Part shown: piece by piece, positions 10,824-19,083 of the stretch
Numbering within the stretch: the first letter of the stretch is position 1
How the letters are laid out: each line of letters begins with the position of its first letter
From: Lentzea fradiae
GTDB taxonomy: Bacteria > Actinomycetota > Actinomycetes > Mycobacteriales > Pseudonocardiaceae
DNA length: 64,000 bases
NCBI RefSeq assembly: GCF_900100955.1
Contig: NZ_FNCC01000006.1
Location: 124,001-188,000, forward strand
Direction of reading: 5' to 3'
Made by a program: the position numbers and the translations under genes
Notes under the pieces: generated by a model
Databases searched by the model: none
The model's input: the letters and a program-made list of their open reading frames with translations, nothing else
Told to the model about the DNA's origin: nothing

Positions 10824-11342
10824 GTGAGACGTTCTCTCTCCTTGCTGCTCGTCCTTCTAGCGGTGTCGGGCTGCTCCTATCGCATCCAGGGCGCGCCTGT
10901 CGCCGCCCCGCCTCCGCCGCTGTCCATCGAGACGCCGCGCAAGACAGCCGGTGTCGACGCGTGCAAGCTCCTGACGGAAGCGGACCTGAAGCCGCTCGGG
11001 TCGCTCCTGTTCGTGCCCGCTCCGCGTGTCGAGATCCCGAACTCGTGCCTGTTCACGATGAAGGAGAACGCGTACGTGCTGGTGGTGGTCCCGTACCGGT
11101 CGCTGGACGAGTCGCGGAGGATCCAGTCCAAGGGCCGTGAGATCGTCACCTCCAAGCACTCCACGTGGCTCAGCTGCGGCAAGCAGGAGACCGAGATGGT
11201 GTGCACGGCCACCATCGCCGTGACGCGCACGGAGTCGTTGATGGTCGCCATCGGCATGGGTGGCGACATCCCCGAGGCGCGAGCGCAGGCGTCCCTGCAG
11301 CCGCTCAGCGTGGAGGCGCTCAAACGGATGCCGGCCGCCTAG
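10824..11342 (+). CDS. DUF3558 family lipoprotein
   Basis: A 172-residue secreted lipoprotein. The N-terminus is RRSLSLLLVLLAVSGC, a signal peptide ending in the lipobox AVSGC, so a lipidated Cys anchors it to the membrane. The mature part has the DUF3558 hallmark ACKLLTEADLKPLG followed by a single compact domain with three further Cys. The family is abundant in Pseudonocardiales and has no assigned function. GTG 10824 puts Arg-Arg just ahead of the hydrophobic core. TAGGGT at 10810-10815 lies eight bases upstream, so the mRNA may be nearly leaderless. The last 23 bases overlap the convergent MFS gene. Confidence 0.88.
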   Translation: MRRSLSLLLVLLAVSGCSYRIQGAPVAAPPPPLSIETPRKTAGVDACKLLTEADLKPLGSLLFVPAPRVEIPNSCLFTMKENAYVLVVVPYRSLDESRRIQSKGREIVTSKHSTWLSCGKQETEMVCTATIAVTRTESLMVAIGMGGDIPEARAQASLQPLSVEALKRMPAA

Positions 11343-12483
11343 CAGCACGCCTGGCCAGCCAGGTCGCCGGGATGATCAGGGCGGTGACCAGCGCCACGAA
11401 CCCGAGCGACAGCACGAGCGAGCTGACGTGCGCGAGCCCGCCCACGACCGGCGGGCCCGCGAGGAACCCCGTGTAGGCGATCGTCGTCACCAGGCCCAGC
11501 TCACGCTCGCCACCGGTGCCGTCGGCGCGTCTGCCGGTCTCGCCAGCGAGGTCCATCACGACGGGGAACGAGAACGCGAGCCCGAGCCCGGCCAGCCCGA
11601 ACCCGGCGTACCCCGCGGCGGGGAACGGCACCGCGGCGACGAGCCCCAGCCCCGTCGCGGCGAGGCCACCACCCGCCGCGAGCAGCCGGTGCGGGCCGAG
11701 CCTGCGCTGGATCGGCTCGCCGAACCAGCGTGCGAGCGCCATCGCGACGGAGAAACCCGCATAGGCGTACGCGCCGGCCGCGTCACCCATGCCCCGCTCA
11801 CGCACCATGAACAACGCGGACCAGTCCGCCGCCGCCCCCTCGGCGATGGCGCTGCACAGCGCGACGCTCGCCAACAGCCAGAGAACCGGGCTCTTGAGGA
11901 CGCTGGCCCGTTCGGTCGCCTCTTCCCTGTGACGCTCCCCCACACCTCCGGGGATCGCCTTCACGATGAACGCCACGACGAGCACGCCGACCAGCGCCAC
12001 CAGCACGAAGTGCCGCATGGGAGTCCACTGCGCCTGCGCGGCGGCGGCGCTGCCCAACGACCCGATGAGTCCGCCGACGCTGAACCCCGCGTGGAACTGC
12101 GGCATCAACGGCCGCCGCAGGTCACGTACGACGACGACAGCGGCCATGTTCATCGACACGTCCATCGCCGCGACCGACGCACCCAGCGCCACCAGCGTCA
12201 GCCCCAGTTGCAACGTCGACTGTGAGAGCGCGAGCACGGGCAGCATCAATGGACTCAGCAGACTGCTGCCGATCAGCACCCCGCGCGACCCGTGGAGCGC
12301 GCAGAGCCGTGCCGCCAGCGGCGCCGTGACCGCCAGACCGATGCTCGCACCCAGCAACGCGAGCCCGAGAGCCCCCACCTCGGCGCCGACCTGGTCGGCG
12401 AGCGCGGGCACGCGCGAGGCCCAGGTGCCGAAGACACCGCCGTTCAACAGGAAGACGACGAACGTCGCCAGTCGCGGAGACAT
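11320..12483 (-). CDS. Major facilitator superfamily transporter
   Basis: A 387-residue transporter with about twelve hydrophobic segments and two MFS halves. Visible motifs are GTWASRVPALADQVG near the N-terminus and the loop GLIGSLGSAAAA. It resembles the YbjJ/fucose-permease-like branch of MFS. ATG 12483 is preceded by GGGGGC and is only 12 bases from a perfect palindrome shared with the divergent LacI gene, so LacI-type control by a sugar or related ligand is likely. The substrate is unknown. Its 3' end overlaps the lipoprotein gene on the other strand. Confidence 0.88.
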   Translation of the reverse strand: MSPRLATFVVFLLNGGVFGTWASRVPALADQVGAEVGALGLALLGASIGLAVTAPLAARLCALHGSRGVLIGSSLLSPLMLPVLALSQSTLQLGLTLVALGASVAAMDVSMNMAAVVVVRDLRRPLMPQFHAGFSVGGLIGSLGSAAAAQAQWTPMRHFVLVALVGVLVVAFIVKAIPGGVGERHREEATERASVLKSPVLWLLASVALCSAIAEGAAADWSALFMVRERGMGDAAGAYAYAGFSVAMALARWFGEPIQRRLGPHRLLAAGGGLAATGLGLVAAVPFPAAGYAGFGLAGLGLAFSFPVVMDLAGETGRRADGTGGERELGLVTTIAYTGFLAGPPVVGGLAHVSSLVLSLGFVALVTALIIPATWLARRAARRPASV

Positions 12484-12495
12484 GCCCCCAGGATG

Positions 12496-12511
12496 ACTGA
12501 AGCGCTTCAGT
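12496..12511. promoter_or_regulatory. LacI-family operator between MFS and LacI genes
   Basis: ACTGAAGCGCTTCAGT is a perfect 16-bp palindrome with a central GCGC step, the classic form of a LacI/GalR-family operator. It lies in the divergent gap between the MFS start (12483) and the regulator start (12547), so one bound repressor could control both genes. Confidence 0.85.
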
Positions 12512-12546
12512 CGCGCCAGCCCGCGCTGTCGGTGCCCTCGAATACG

Positions 12547-13635
12547 ATGCTGACCGTGGACTCCGATCGCCGACGCAGGCCGACGCTGGACACCGTCGCC
12601 GCAGCCGTCGGGGTCTCCAGAGCGACCGTGTCGAACGCGTACAACCGGCCGGACCAGCTGTCGGCGTCGCTGCGCGAACGCATCCTCGAGACGGCCCAGT
12701 CGCTCGGTTACACCGGCCCGGACCCGGTGGCCCGCTCCCTGGCCACCCGGTCGTCCGCGGCCGTGGGCTTCATGCTCCCCGAGGGCCTGTCCGGCGCGTT
12801 CTCGGACCCGGCGCTCTCGATCGTGCTCGACGGCCTGGCCTCGACCGTCGACGGCCACGACCACAGCCTGGTCCTCATGCCGGGCGACGCGACCGGCGGC
12901 CCCCGCCCGTCGATCGTGACGCGCGCCCAGGCCGACGTGATGGTGGCCTACTCCCTGCCCGACTCGGCACCCGCACTGGAGGCAGTGGCCGCCCGCGGCC
13001 TGCCGCTGGTGGTGATCGACCAGCCCGTCCTGCCCGGCTCGGCACGAGTCGAGGTGCAGGACTACACCGGCACCTGCCTCGCCGCCGACCACCTGCTGCG
13101 CCTCGGCCACACCCGCTTCGGCGTGCTGTCGTTCGCCCTGCACCCGGACGGCGCATCGGGCCCGGCCTCACCGGACCGCCGTTCGGACGTGCCGTTCCGC
13201 GTCAGCCGCGACCGCCTGGGCGGCTACCTCGACACTTTGGAAAAAGCCGGGGTGAAACCGGACAATGTTCCCGTGTGGGAGGCCCGCGGCAGCGATCGCG
13301 AACTCGGACGTCTCGGCGCGCGGTGGTTGCTCACCCGCACGCCGCGCCCGAGCGCACTGCTGTGCACGTCGGACCAACTGGCGTTCGGCGCCCTCCAGGC
13401 GGCCCGCGACCTCGGCCTGACCGTCCCGGGAGACCTCTCGGTCGTCGGCTTCGACGACGTCCCCGAAGCGGCGTACAGCGACCCACCACTGACTACGGTG
13501 CGTCAACCCCTGGCCGACAAGGGCCGCCGAGCCGGCGAACTGGCCCTGAAACTACTGGCCGGCGGTAGACCGCCGAAGCCGACGAGACTCGCCGTTTCCC
13601 TCGTGGAGAGAGCCTCGACAGCGTCCATGAAGTGA
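12547..13635 (+). CDS. LacI-family transcriptional regulator
   Basis: About 362 residues. The N-terminal LacI helix-turn-helix reads TLDTVAAAVGVSRATVSNAYNRP and is followed by the hinge VARSLATRSSAAVGF. The rest is a periplasmic-binding-protein-like ligand domain with the conserved ends PSALLCTSDQLAFGAL and LSVVGFDDVPEA. An in-frame ATG at 12493 overlaps the operator and would add an untypical extension, so ATG 12547 or GTG 12556 is preferred. TACGAT at 12543-12548 could be a -10 box giving a leaderless message from GTG 12556. It faces the MFS gene across the palindrome, so it probably represses both. The ligand is unknown. Confidence 0.9.
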   Translation: MLTVDSDRRRRPTLDTVAAAVGVSRATVSNAYNRPDQLSASLRERILETAQSLGYTGPDPVARSLATRSSAAVGFMLPEGLSGAFSDPALSIVLDGLASTVDGHDHSLVLMPGDATGGPRPSIVTRAQADVMVAYSLPDSAPALEAVAARGLPLVVIDQPVLPGSARVEVQDYTGTCLAADHLLRLGHTRFGVLSFALHPDGASGPASPDRRSDVPFRVSRDRLGGYLDTLEKAGVKPDNVPVWEARGSDRELGRLGARWLLTRTPRPSALLCTSDQLAFGALQAARDLGLTVPGDLSVVGFDDVPEAAYSDPPLTTVRQPLADKGRRAGELALKLLAGGRPPKPTRLAVSLVERASTASMK

Positions 13636-13764
13636 TCCTCGTCACGTTTAGACCGTTTTCGTCACCCATTTGGACGCAGGACGGAAACGGTCGATCGACT
13701 TCGGACGATGTGTCCGGTGGGGGCACCGGCGGCCACGATCCGTGGCTGTCTTCGGACCCCTCCA

Positions 13765-13837
13765 GCCTCTGTAGCTCAGTGGAGAGAGCGAGGGACTTCT
13801 AATCCCGAGGTCGCAGGTTCGAATCCTGCCAGGGGCA
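13765..13837 (+). tRNA. tRNA-Arg (anticodon TCT)
   Basis: The cloverleaf folds by eye. The acceptor GCCTCTG pairs with CAGGGGC (one G-U pair), the D arm has GTAGCTCAGTGG, the anticodon loop CTTCTAA gives TCT, and the T arm is GCAGGTTCGAATCCTGC. The anticodon stem has one mismatch at its outer pair. CCA is not encoded. It reads AGA codons, which are rare in this GC-rich genome. Confidence 0.93.
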
Positions 13838-13853
13838 CAAACGCGCTGGTAAC

Positions 13854-13893
13854 AGCACTGGAGCCGGTCTCTTCGGAGGTCGGCTCCAGTGCT
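13854..13893 (+). terminator. Hairpin terminator after tRNA-Arg
   Basis: AGCACTGGAGCC at 13854-13865 pairs perfectly with GGCTCCAGTGCT at 13882-13893 around a 16-base inner segment that can itself pair in part. It lies 16 bases after the tRNA. There is no U-tract, as is usual in high-GC actinobacteria. Confidence 0.8.
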
Positions 13894-13998
13894 TCTCAGC
13901 CAGTCGCTCAACGCACGCGCTAGAGGTTGCGTCGAACGGACGTGCGATCGAGCCGCTTGGCGGTCGATCGCCCCGGCCGGGGTGGCCACGATGGCGGG

Positions 13999-16119
13999 GT
14001 GGAACAGTCCGCCGGGGGCACGCGCAACGAGGTCGCGGGGAGCGCCGGGAACGTCGTGCAGGTCGGTGTGGTCCGGGGTGACGTGCACCTGCACGGTGGG
14101 CGTGGGGTGTCTCCGCTCACGCCGCACCAGTTGCCGGGCACGATCCCGAGTTTCGTGGGGCGGGAGGCGGAGCTCGCGAAGCTCGACGGGCTCGCTGCTC
14201 GCCGGGCCGGTTCGGCGCCGATCGGCATCGTCGCCGGGTCGCCGGGAGTGGGGAAGACGGCGCTGGCGGTGCACTGGGCGTGGCGGGAACGGGCGCGGTT
14301 TCCCGACGGGGACCTGTACTTCGACTTGCACGGGTACTCGCCTGGGCCTGCTTTGACTGCGGATGACGCGTTGTCGGCGTTTCTGCTGGCGCTTGATGTT
14401 CCCGGGGAGAAGGTGCCGCGCGGGGTTGAGGCCAAGGCGGCGTTGTTCCGTTCGTTGCTCGTGGGCCGGCGGATGTTGATCCTGCTCGACAACGTCACGC
14501 GTCCGGACGACGTGAGGGCGGTGCTGCCCAGCACGCCCGAATGTCTGTTGCTCGTGACCAGCCGCAGCAGTCTGCCGGGGCTGGTGGCTCGCAACAGCGC
14601 TTATCGGATCACGCTGGACATGTTGCCGCCCGCCGACTCGGCCGCGTTGCTGCGGGAGGTCATCGGGACGGACCGCACGGACGAGGATCCCGGCGCGATC
14701 GGGGAGCTGGCCGATCGGTGCGGGCACTTGCCGTTGGCCTTGCGCATCGCGGGTGAGCGGGTCGCGGCTCATCCGCATCGGCGGCTGGGTGACCTGCTGG
14801 GCCAGTTGGCTTCCGAGACGGACCGGCTGGACGTGCTGGAGACCGACGGGGACGAGATGTCCGCGATCCGGGCCGTCTTTTCCTGGTCCTACCGGGCGTT
14901 GGCGCCGGAGACGGCGCGGGTGTTCCGGATGCTCGCGTTGCATCCCGGGCCGACCTTCAGCGCTGCGGCGACCGCGGTGGTGACGGGTGAGCCGATCGGG
15001 AGTGTGCGGCGGTGGCTCGGTGCGCTCACGGATGGCTATCTGCTCATGGAGATCGGGCACGAACGCTATCGGTTTCATGATCTGCTGCGCGTATACGCCA
15101 AGGAGCGCATGGACGAGGAGGAAACGCAGGAGCAGCGCGAGAAGGCAGTGAGAAGTCTGCTCGGCTGGTACCTCGCGTGTGCCGACTCCGCGGATCGTGT
15201 GCTCACGCCGCGACGTCGGCGCGTTCCATATCGGTCTCCTGTGAACACGGAAAGTGTTGTGGCGTTTCGCGCGCACGGCGATGCGTTGGAGTGGTGTGAG
15301 ACTGAGCGCACGAACCTGGTGTCGGCCGTCCATGCCGCGGTGGACGCGGATCTGCCCGAGATCGCGTGTCGGCTTCCGTTGGCGCTGTGGGCTTTCTTCA
15401 CGCTGCGCAAACCGTGGGCCGACTGGGTCGCGATGTACCAGGCGGGGCTCGCGGCGGCGCGGCGGTGTGGTGACCGGTTCAGCGAGGCGTCGCTGCTGGC
15501 CGGGCTCGGCATCGCCCACCGCGACCTGCGGCGGTTCGAGGAGGCGATGACCTACCTGCGGACCGCGCTCGCCATCCGGCGCGAGATCGGCGACGACTGG
15601 GGCGAGGCGCAGGCGCTGGTCAGCCTCGGCACCGCGCACCACGAGCAGTCGCTGTTCACCGAGGCGCTGCGGTGCCTCACCGACGGGCTGGCGGTGTTCC
15701 GGCGGCTCGGTGACGAGTGGGGTGAGGCGCAGACGTTGCACTGCCTCGGGCGCACGTGCCACGAGCTCGGGCGGTCCCAGGAGGCGCACGACCACCTCCG
15801 CCAGGCGCTCACCATCCGGCACGCGATCGGCTACCGGTACGGCGAGGCGGAGACGCTGGCGGTGCTCGGGCTGGTCTGCGAACAGCTCACCGGCACCGGC
15901 GAGGCCGTCCGCTTCCTGACCGAGTCGCTCGGCATCCGCCGCGAGATCGGGGACCGCTACGGCGAAGCGGCCACTTTGGACGATCTCGGCGAGGTGTGGC
16001 GGGCGGCGGGCGAGACCGGCACGGCCAGGACGTGCTGGACCGGTGCGCTGACGATCTTCACGGACCTGGGCGCGCCGCGTGCCGCCGAGGTCTACGCGCG
16101 GTTGCGCGACCTGGACTGA
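13999..16119 (+). CDS. NB-ARC/TPR (NLR-like) protein with candidate RHIM-like N-terminal motif
   Basis: About 706 residues with GTG 13999 as start. CACGAT at 13987-13992 ends seven bases upstream, suggesting a leaderless message. Residues 17-34 read GNVVQVGVVRGDVHLHGG and include VQVG, the core seen in RHIM and bacterial BASS3-type amyloid signalling motifs. An NB-ARC STAND ATPase follows: Walker A GSPGVGKTA at 80-88, Walker B RMLILLDNV, LLVTSRS, HLPLALRIAGERV and the MHD-like YRFHDLLRVYAKE. The C-terminal third is five or so tetratricopeptide repeats ending near residue 700. The layout equals AfsR-type regulators without the SARP DNA-binding domain, so a ligand-triggered oligomeric switch is more likely than a direct transcription factor. 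The trigger and partner are unknown. Confidence 0.88.
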   Translation: MEQSAGGTRNEVAGSAGNVVQVGVVRGDVHLHGGRGVSPLTPHQLPGTIPSFVGREAELAKLDGLAARRAGSAPIGIVAGSPGVGKTALAVHWAWRERARFPDGDLYFDLHGYSPGPALTADDALSAFLLALDVPGEKVPRGVEAKAALFRSLLVGRRMLILLDNVTRPDDVRAVLPSTPECLLLVTSRSSLPGLVARNSAYRITLDMLPPADSAALLREVIGTDRTDEDPGAIGELADRCGHLPLALRIAGERVAAHPHRRLGDLLGQLASETDRLDVLETDGDEMSAIRAVFSWSYRALAPETARVFRMLALHPGPTFSAAATAVVTGEPIGSVRRWLGALTDGYLLMEIGHERYRFHDLLRVYAKERMDEEETQEQREKAVRSLLGWYLACADSADRVLTPRRRRVPYRSPVNTESVVAFRAHGDALEWCETERTNLVSAVHAAVDADLPEIACRLPLALWAFFTLRKPWADWVAMYQAGLAAARRCGDRFSEASLLAGLGIAHRDLRRFEEAMTYLRTALAIRREIGDDWGEAQALVSLGTAHHEQSLFTEALRCLTDGLAVFRRLGDEWGEAQTLHCLGRTCHELGRSQEAHDHLRQALTIRHAIGYRYGEAETLAVLGLVCEQLTGTGEAVRFLTESLGIRREIGDRYGEAATLDDLGEVWRAAGETGTARTCWTGALTIFTDLGAPRAAEVYARLRDLD

Positions 16120-16157
16120 CGAGCAGGCCATCGGCGGCGCTGGTTACCCTGCCGCGC

Positions 16158-16538
16158 GTGGACAAGACTCGATTCGGCACCGTTCTCGTGGTCGCCGTGC
16201 TGGTCGTGCAGACGCTGGCGAGCCTGGTCTGGAACGCCGACGCGACGCTGACCGGGATGGCGCTGGCGTTCAACCTCGTGGCCGGTGTGTCGGCCTGGCT
16301 GTTCACGCGGCGGGGCGGGCGGGGCGCCTGGGTGGTGGCCGGGTGGTGCGCCGGGTTCGCCGGCTGGCACGTGGTGGGGCTCGGCGAGCTGGCCGGCTGG
16401 TGGACGACCGGGCTGGACGCGGTCTTCCTGGTGGCGTCGTCGTACCAGCTGTCGGTCGTCTACCAGGCCGTGCTGGCCACGGCGGCGGGGTTCGCCGTGC
16501 ACCTGCTGTTGCCGCGGCGGTCAGCGCCAGGCGTCTAG
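16158..16538 (+). CDS. Small four-helix membrane protein of unknown function
   Basis: A 126-residue hydrophobic protein with about four membrane segments (near 6-24, 28-46, 52-72 and 80-118) and Arg/Gly-rich loops. GTG 16158 lies eight bases after TACCCT (16145-16150), so the transcript could be leaderless. It starts 38 bases after the NB-ARC/TPR stop on the same strand. No family is recognised. The adjacency makes it a possible membrane partner of the NLR-like protein, but that is conjecture. Its last 18 bases overlap the convergent NmrA gene. Confidence 0.75.
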   Translation: MDKTRFGTVLVVAVLVVQTLASLVWNADATLTGMALAFNLVAGVSAWLFTRRGGRGAWVVAGWCAGFAGWHVVGLGELAGWWTTGLDAVFLVASSYQLSVVYQAVLATAAGFAVHLLLPRRSAPGV

Positions 16539-17342
16539 GGCTCCCGCCACGTAGGTGTCGAAGCTGGTCGTCGGGCGGCCCAGCAGGCGGCTGACGTCGT
16601 CGGTCGGCGTGGCGAGCAGGCCCTTGCGCATGGCGTCGTACATGCCGTTCAGCTCGGTGACGACCGGTTCGGGGAGCCCGGCGCCCAGCAGGATCTCGCG
16701 GTACTCGTCCGGGCTGGGCCTGACCAGCTCGACGGGGCGGCCCAGCGCCTTCGAGATCTTCTCCACCGCCTCGTCGAACGTGAGCGCCTCGGGGCCGGTG
16801 AGGTTGTAGGTCTGGCCGGCGTGGGCGTCGCCGGAGGTCAGGACCAGGGCGGCGACCTCGGCGATGTCGTGGACGTCCACGAACGGCTCCGGGGTGTCGT
16901 CGACCGGCAGTGCCAGGACGCCCTCACGGATGCCGGGCTGCCACAGCTCCTCGGAGAAGTTCTGGGCGAAGTTGTTGGCGCGCAGGACGGTCCACGGCAG
17001 CGAGGAGGCGCGGACGGCCGCTTCGGCCGCGTGCATGCTCGTGAAGATGTCGCCGGGGATGTCGTCGAGGCCCTTGCCGGACAGCAGGACGAGGTGGGAC
17101 AGGCCGGCGGCTTCCGCCTGCTCGACGAACGGGGCGATGGCGCGGGGGTCGTGCGGGGCGATGACGTACGCGCCGGTCGCGCCGGTCAGGGCGGGCTGCC
17201 AGGTCGAGGGGTCTGACCAGTCGAAGCGGACCGCACCGGAACGGGACGCGGCGCGCACGCTCGCGCCTGCCTTCGCCAGGGCGCCGACGACGCGGCGGCC
17301 GGTCTTGCCGGTGGCGCCCAGGACGAGGATGTCGTGTGTCAT
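16521..17342 (-). CDS. NmrA-family NAD(P)-binding oxidoreductase / redox sensor
   Basis: A 273-residue Rossmann-fold protein. The dinucleotide-binding motif GATGKTGRRV is at residues 9-18, and the later blocks VLLSGKG, PWTVLRANNFAQNF and TYNLTGPEALTF are typical of NmrA/YcjD-like atypical short-chain dehydrogenases. Members either sense the NAD(P) state or reduce quinones and small carbonyls; the substrate is not evident. It is transcribed divergently from an AraC-type regulator across 86 bases, a pairing often seen for this family, so the regulator probably controls it. Confidence 0.88.
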   Translation of the reverse strand: MTHDILVLGATGKTGRRVVGALAKAGASVRAASRSGAVRFDWSDPSTWQPALTGATGAYVIAPHDPRAIAPFVEQAEAAGLSHLVLLSGKGLDDIPGDIFTSMHAAEAAVRASSLPWTVLRANNFAQNFSEELWQPGIREGVLALPVDDTPEPFVDVHDIAEVAALVLTSGDAHAGQTYNLTGPEALTFDEAVEKISKALGRPVELVRPSPDEYREILLGAGLPEPVVTELNGMYDAMRKGLLATPTDDVSRLLGRPTTSFDTYVAGALDAWR

Positions 17343-17428
17343 GAACCCAGTTCACCGCGGGCGTGCAGCCGGGGACATGGGTGAGAGTTCGGAGCTGCTG
17401 TCTGATCGTCCGCCAGTATGTTGGAGAC

Positions 17429-18190
17429 ATGGACCCGTTCGACGAACTGCTGCGCGGAGTGCGCGCGGACGGCGCCGGCCTGCACCGGATCGAGGTGTCC
17501 GGGACGCGGGCCGCGTCAGGACTCACCCTCTACGCGGTGGTCAGGGGCGCGATCGGGGTCGGTGACGACGTCGCGCGGGGCGGCGACCTCCTGGTGGTCA
17601 AGGACTCCGTCACCGTCACGGGGCACGCCACGGTGATCAGCGGGACGTACGACGTGATGGGCGCGGTGGCGCGCCGGTTGACCGACGTGCTGCCGGACGC
17701 GCTGGTGACGCCGGGCACCGACGGATGCGAGGGGTTTCTCGACACCCTGGAGACCGGCAAGCCCGGCGTGGTCGCGGACCGGTTGCTGGACTGGATGATG
17801 GTCTGCGCGCTGCGCGAGTGGTTCGACCGGCACCACCCCGAGGGGTGGATGGCCGCACTGGCCGACGAGGTCGTGGGGCCGGTGCTGCGGGCGATGCACG
17901 ACGACCCGGCCCGTTCCTGGACGCTTCCGTTGCTCGCCGGTGTGGCCGGGGTGGCGCGGACGACTCTCGCGAGCCGGTTCTGCAGGCTCGTCGGGACGCC
18001 GCCGCTGACGTACCTCACCGAGTGGCGGATGGCCCTGGCGGCCGACCTGCTGGCCGAGTCGCCGACGACGGTGGCCGCGGTGGCACGACGGGTCGGGTAC
18101 GCGGACGCGTTCGGGTTCAGCGCCGCGTTCAAGCGCGTCCACGGCGTCAGCCCGAGCGAGTGCCGCACCAAGTGCGCGGTGAGCGCCTAG
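17429..18190 (+). CDS. AraC-family transcriptional regulator
   Basis: About 253 residues. The N-terminal part is an AraC-type cupin-like ligand domain (AraC_binding_2/RmlC-like). The C-terminal double helix-turn-helix carries the conserved TPPLTYLTEWRMALAADLL and ARRVGYADAFGFSAAFKR blocks. ATG 17429 is chosen over an earlier in-frame start because TATGTT (17417-17422) ends seven bases upstream, giving a leaderless message; GGAG at 17423-17426 is too close to act as a normal ribosome site. It is divergent from the NmrA gene and probably activates it. Confidence 0.9.
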   Translation: MDPFDELLRGVRADGAGLHRIEVSGTRAASGLTLYAVVRGAIGVGDDVARGGDLLVVKDSVTVTGHATVISGTYDVMGAVARRLTDVLPDALVTPGTDGCEGFLDTLETGKPGVVADRLLDWMMVCALREWFDRHHPEGWMAALADEVVGPVLRAMHDDPARSWTLPLLAGVAGVARTTLASRFCRLVGTPPLTYLTEWRMALAADLLAESPTTVAAVARRVGYADAFGFSAAFKRVHGVSPSECRTKCAVSA

Positions 18191-18208
18191 TCCTGTCAGG
18201 ACTGAACC

Positions 18209-19003
18209 TCACGGGTGAGGCCAGCCGTTGGGCGTGCACACCTTGCCGTCGCGCGGAATGACGGCGCCCTGCGGGATTCCGCCGGTGATCTGGACGATCT
18301 CGTCGTTCGACACGCTGAACGTCTGCTGCATCATCACCGGCGCGGGCCCGCCCGCCACGCCGCACGGCTGGTGCCCCTGACCGAACGCGTGGCCCACCTC
18401 GTGGTTGACGACGTAGTGCCGGTACGAGGTCAGGTCGGGCAGGAACGCCACGGCGCCGCGGAACCAGCGGGCACCGTTCAGCGTCACGAAACCGCCGTTG
18501 TTGCACGAGACGTCGACCGGGATCTCGAAGCCGCACACGGCACGGGCGGTCTGCTGGGACGCCAGCCTGACGCGGACCGAGGCCGGCCCGGAGACGCGCT
18601 GTACCGAGCGGGCGCCTCCGGCGGTCCAGCCGCGAGGGTCGGCGAGGGTGGCCTCGACGAAGGCCGCGAACGCCTGCTCGTCAACGGTGATGCCGTCCTC
18701 CACGTCGATCGCGTAGGTGCGCACCGGGCCGCCGGTGCCCACGACCGGACCTTCGCCGGGGACGACGTGGAACGTGCCCGCGCCCGTCTCCGGGAACGCG
18801 GGGCCGTCCGGCAGGTCCGCGCTGGACGCGTAGACGCGCGGAGGCGGTTCCGACGACGGGACGGGCGCGCTGGACGAGGGCGGCGACGGCGGTGTGGTCG
18901 TCACGGTCGGCGCGGCCACGGGTGCCGTCTCCCCCGCCGGTTGCGTCGTCGTGAGCAGGAGCGCGGTCAGCGCCAGCACAGCCAGGACCAGGTGCACCTT
19001 CAT
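18209..19003 (-). CDS. Secreted DUF3152 protein (putative zinc metalloprotease)
   Basis: A 264-residue exported protein. An N-terminal signal peptide (about 1-20) is followed by a Thr/Pro/Ser-rich linker to about residue 58, then the DUF3152 domain. HEVGHAFGQGH at 201-211 matches the HExxHxxGxxH zinc-binding signature of metzincin-like peptidases. Four Cys (157, 167, 214 and one near the end) suggest disulfides. The family is actinobacterial and its substrate is unknown. It starts about 80 bases from the divergent response regulator, which may control it, though nothing in the sequence proves this. Confidence 0.88.
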   Translation of the reverse strand: MKVHLVLAVLALTALLLTTTQPAGETAPVAAPTVTTTPPSPPSSSAPVPSSEPPPRVYASSADLPDGPAFPETGAGTFHVVPGEGPVVGTGGPVRTYAIDVEDGITVDEQAFAAFVEATLADPRGWTAGGARSVQRVSGPASVRVRLASQQTARAVCGFEIPVDVSCNNGGFVTLNGARWFRGAVAFLPDLTSYRHYVVNHEVGHAFGQGHQPCGVAGGPAPVMMQQTFSVSNDEIVQITGGIPQGAVIPRDGKVCTPNGWPHP

Positions 19004-19083
19004 GACGGCAACGCTCGCCGGAACTGATGAAGAACCTGTTTGCGTTCCGCTTGGCTGCCGTGAAGACCTGCATACTTCGAACC

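Noticed and set aside
13648-16131. An 827-codon minus-strand frame opposite the NLR-like gene
   Set aside because: It would run through the tRNA-Arg gene and mirrors the NB-ARC/TPR coding strand, which has clear motifs.
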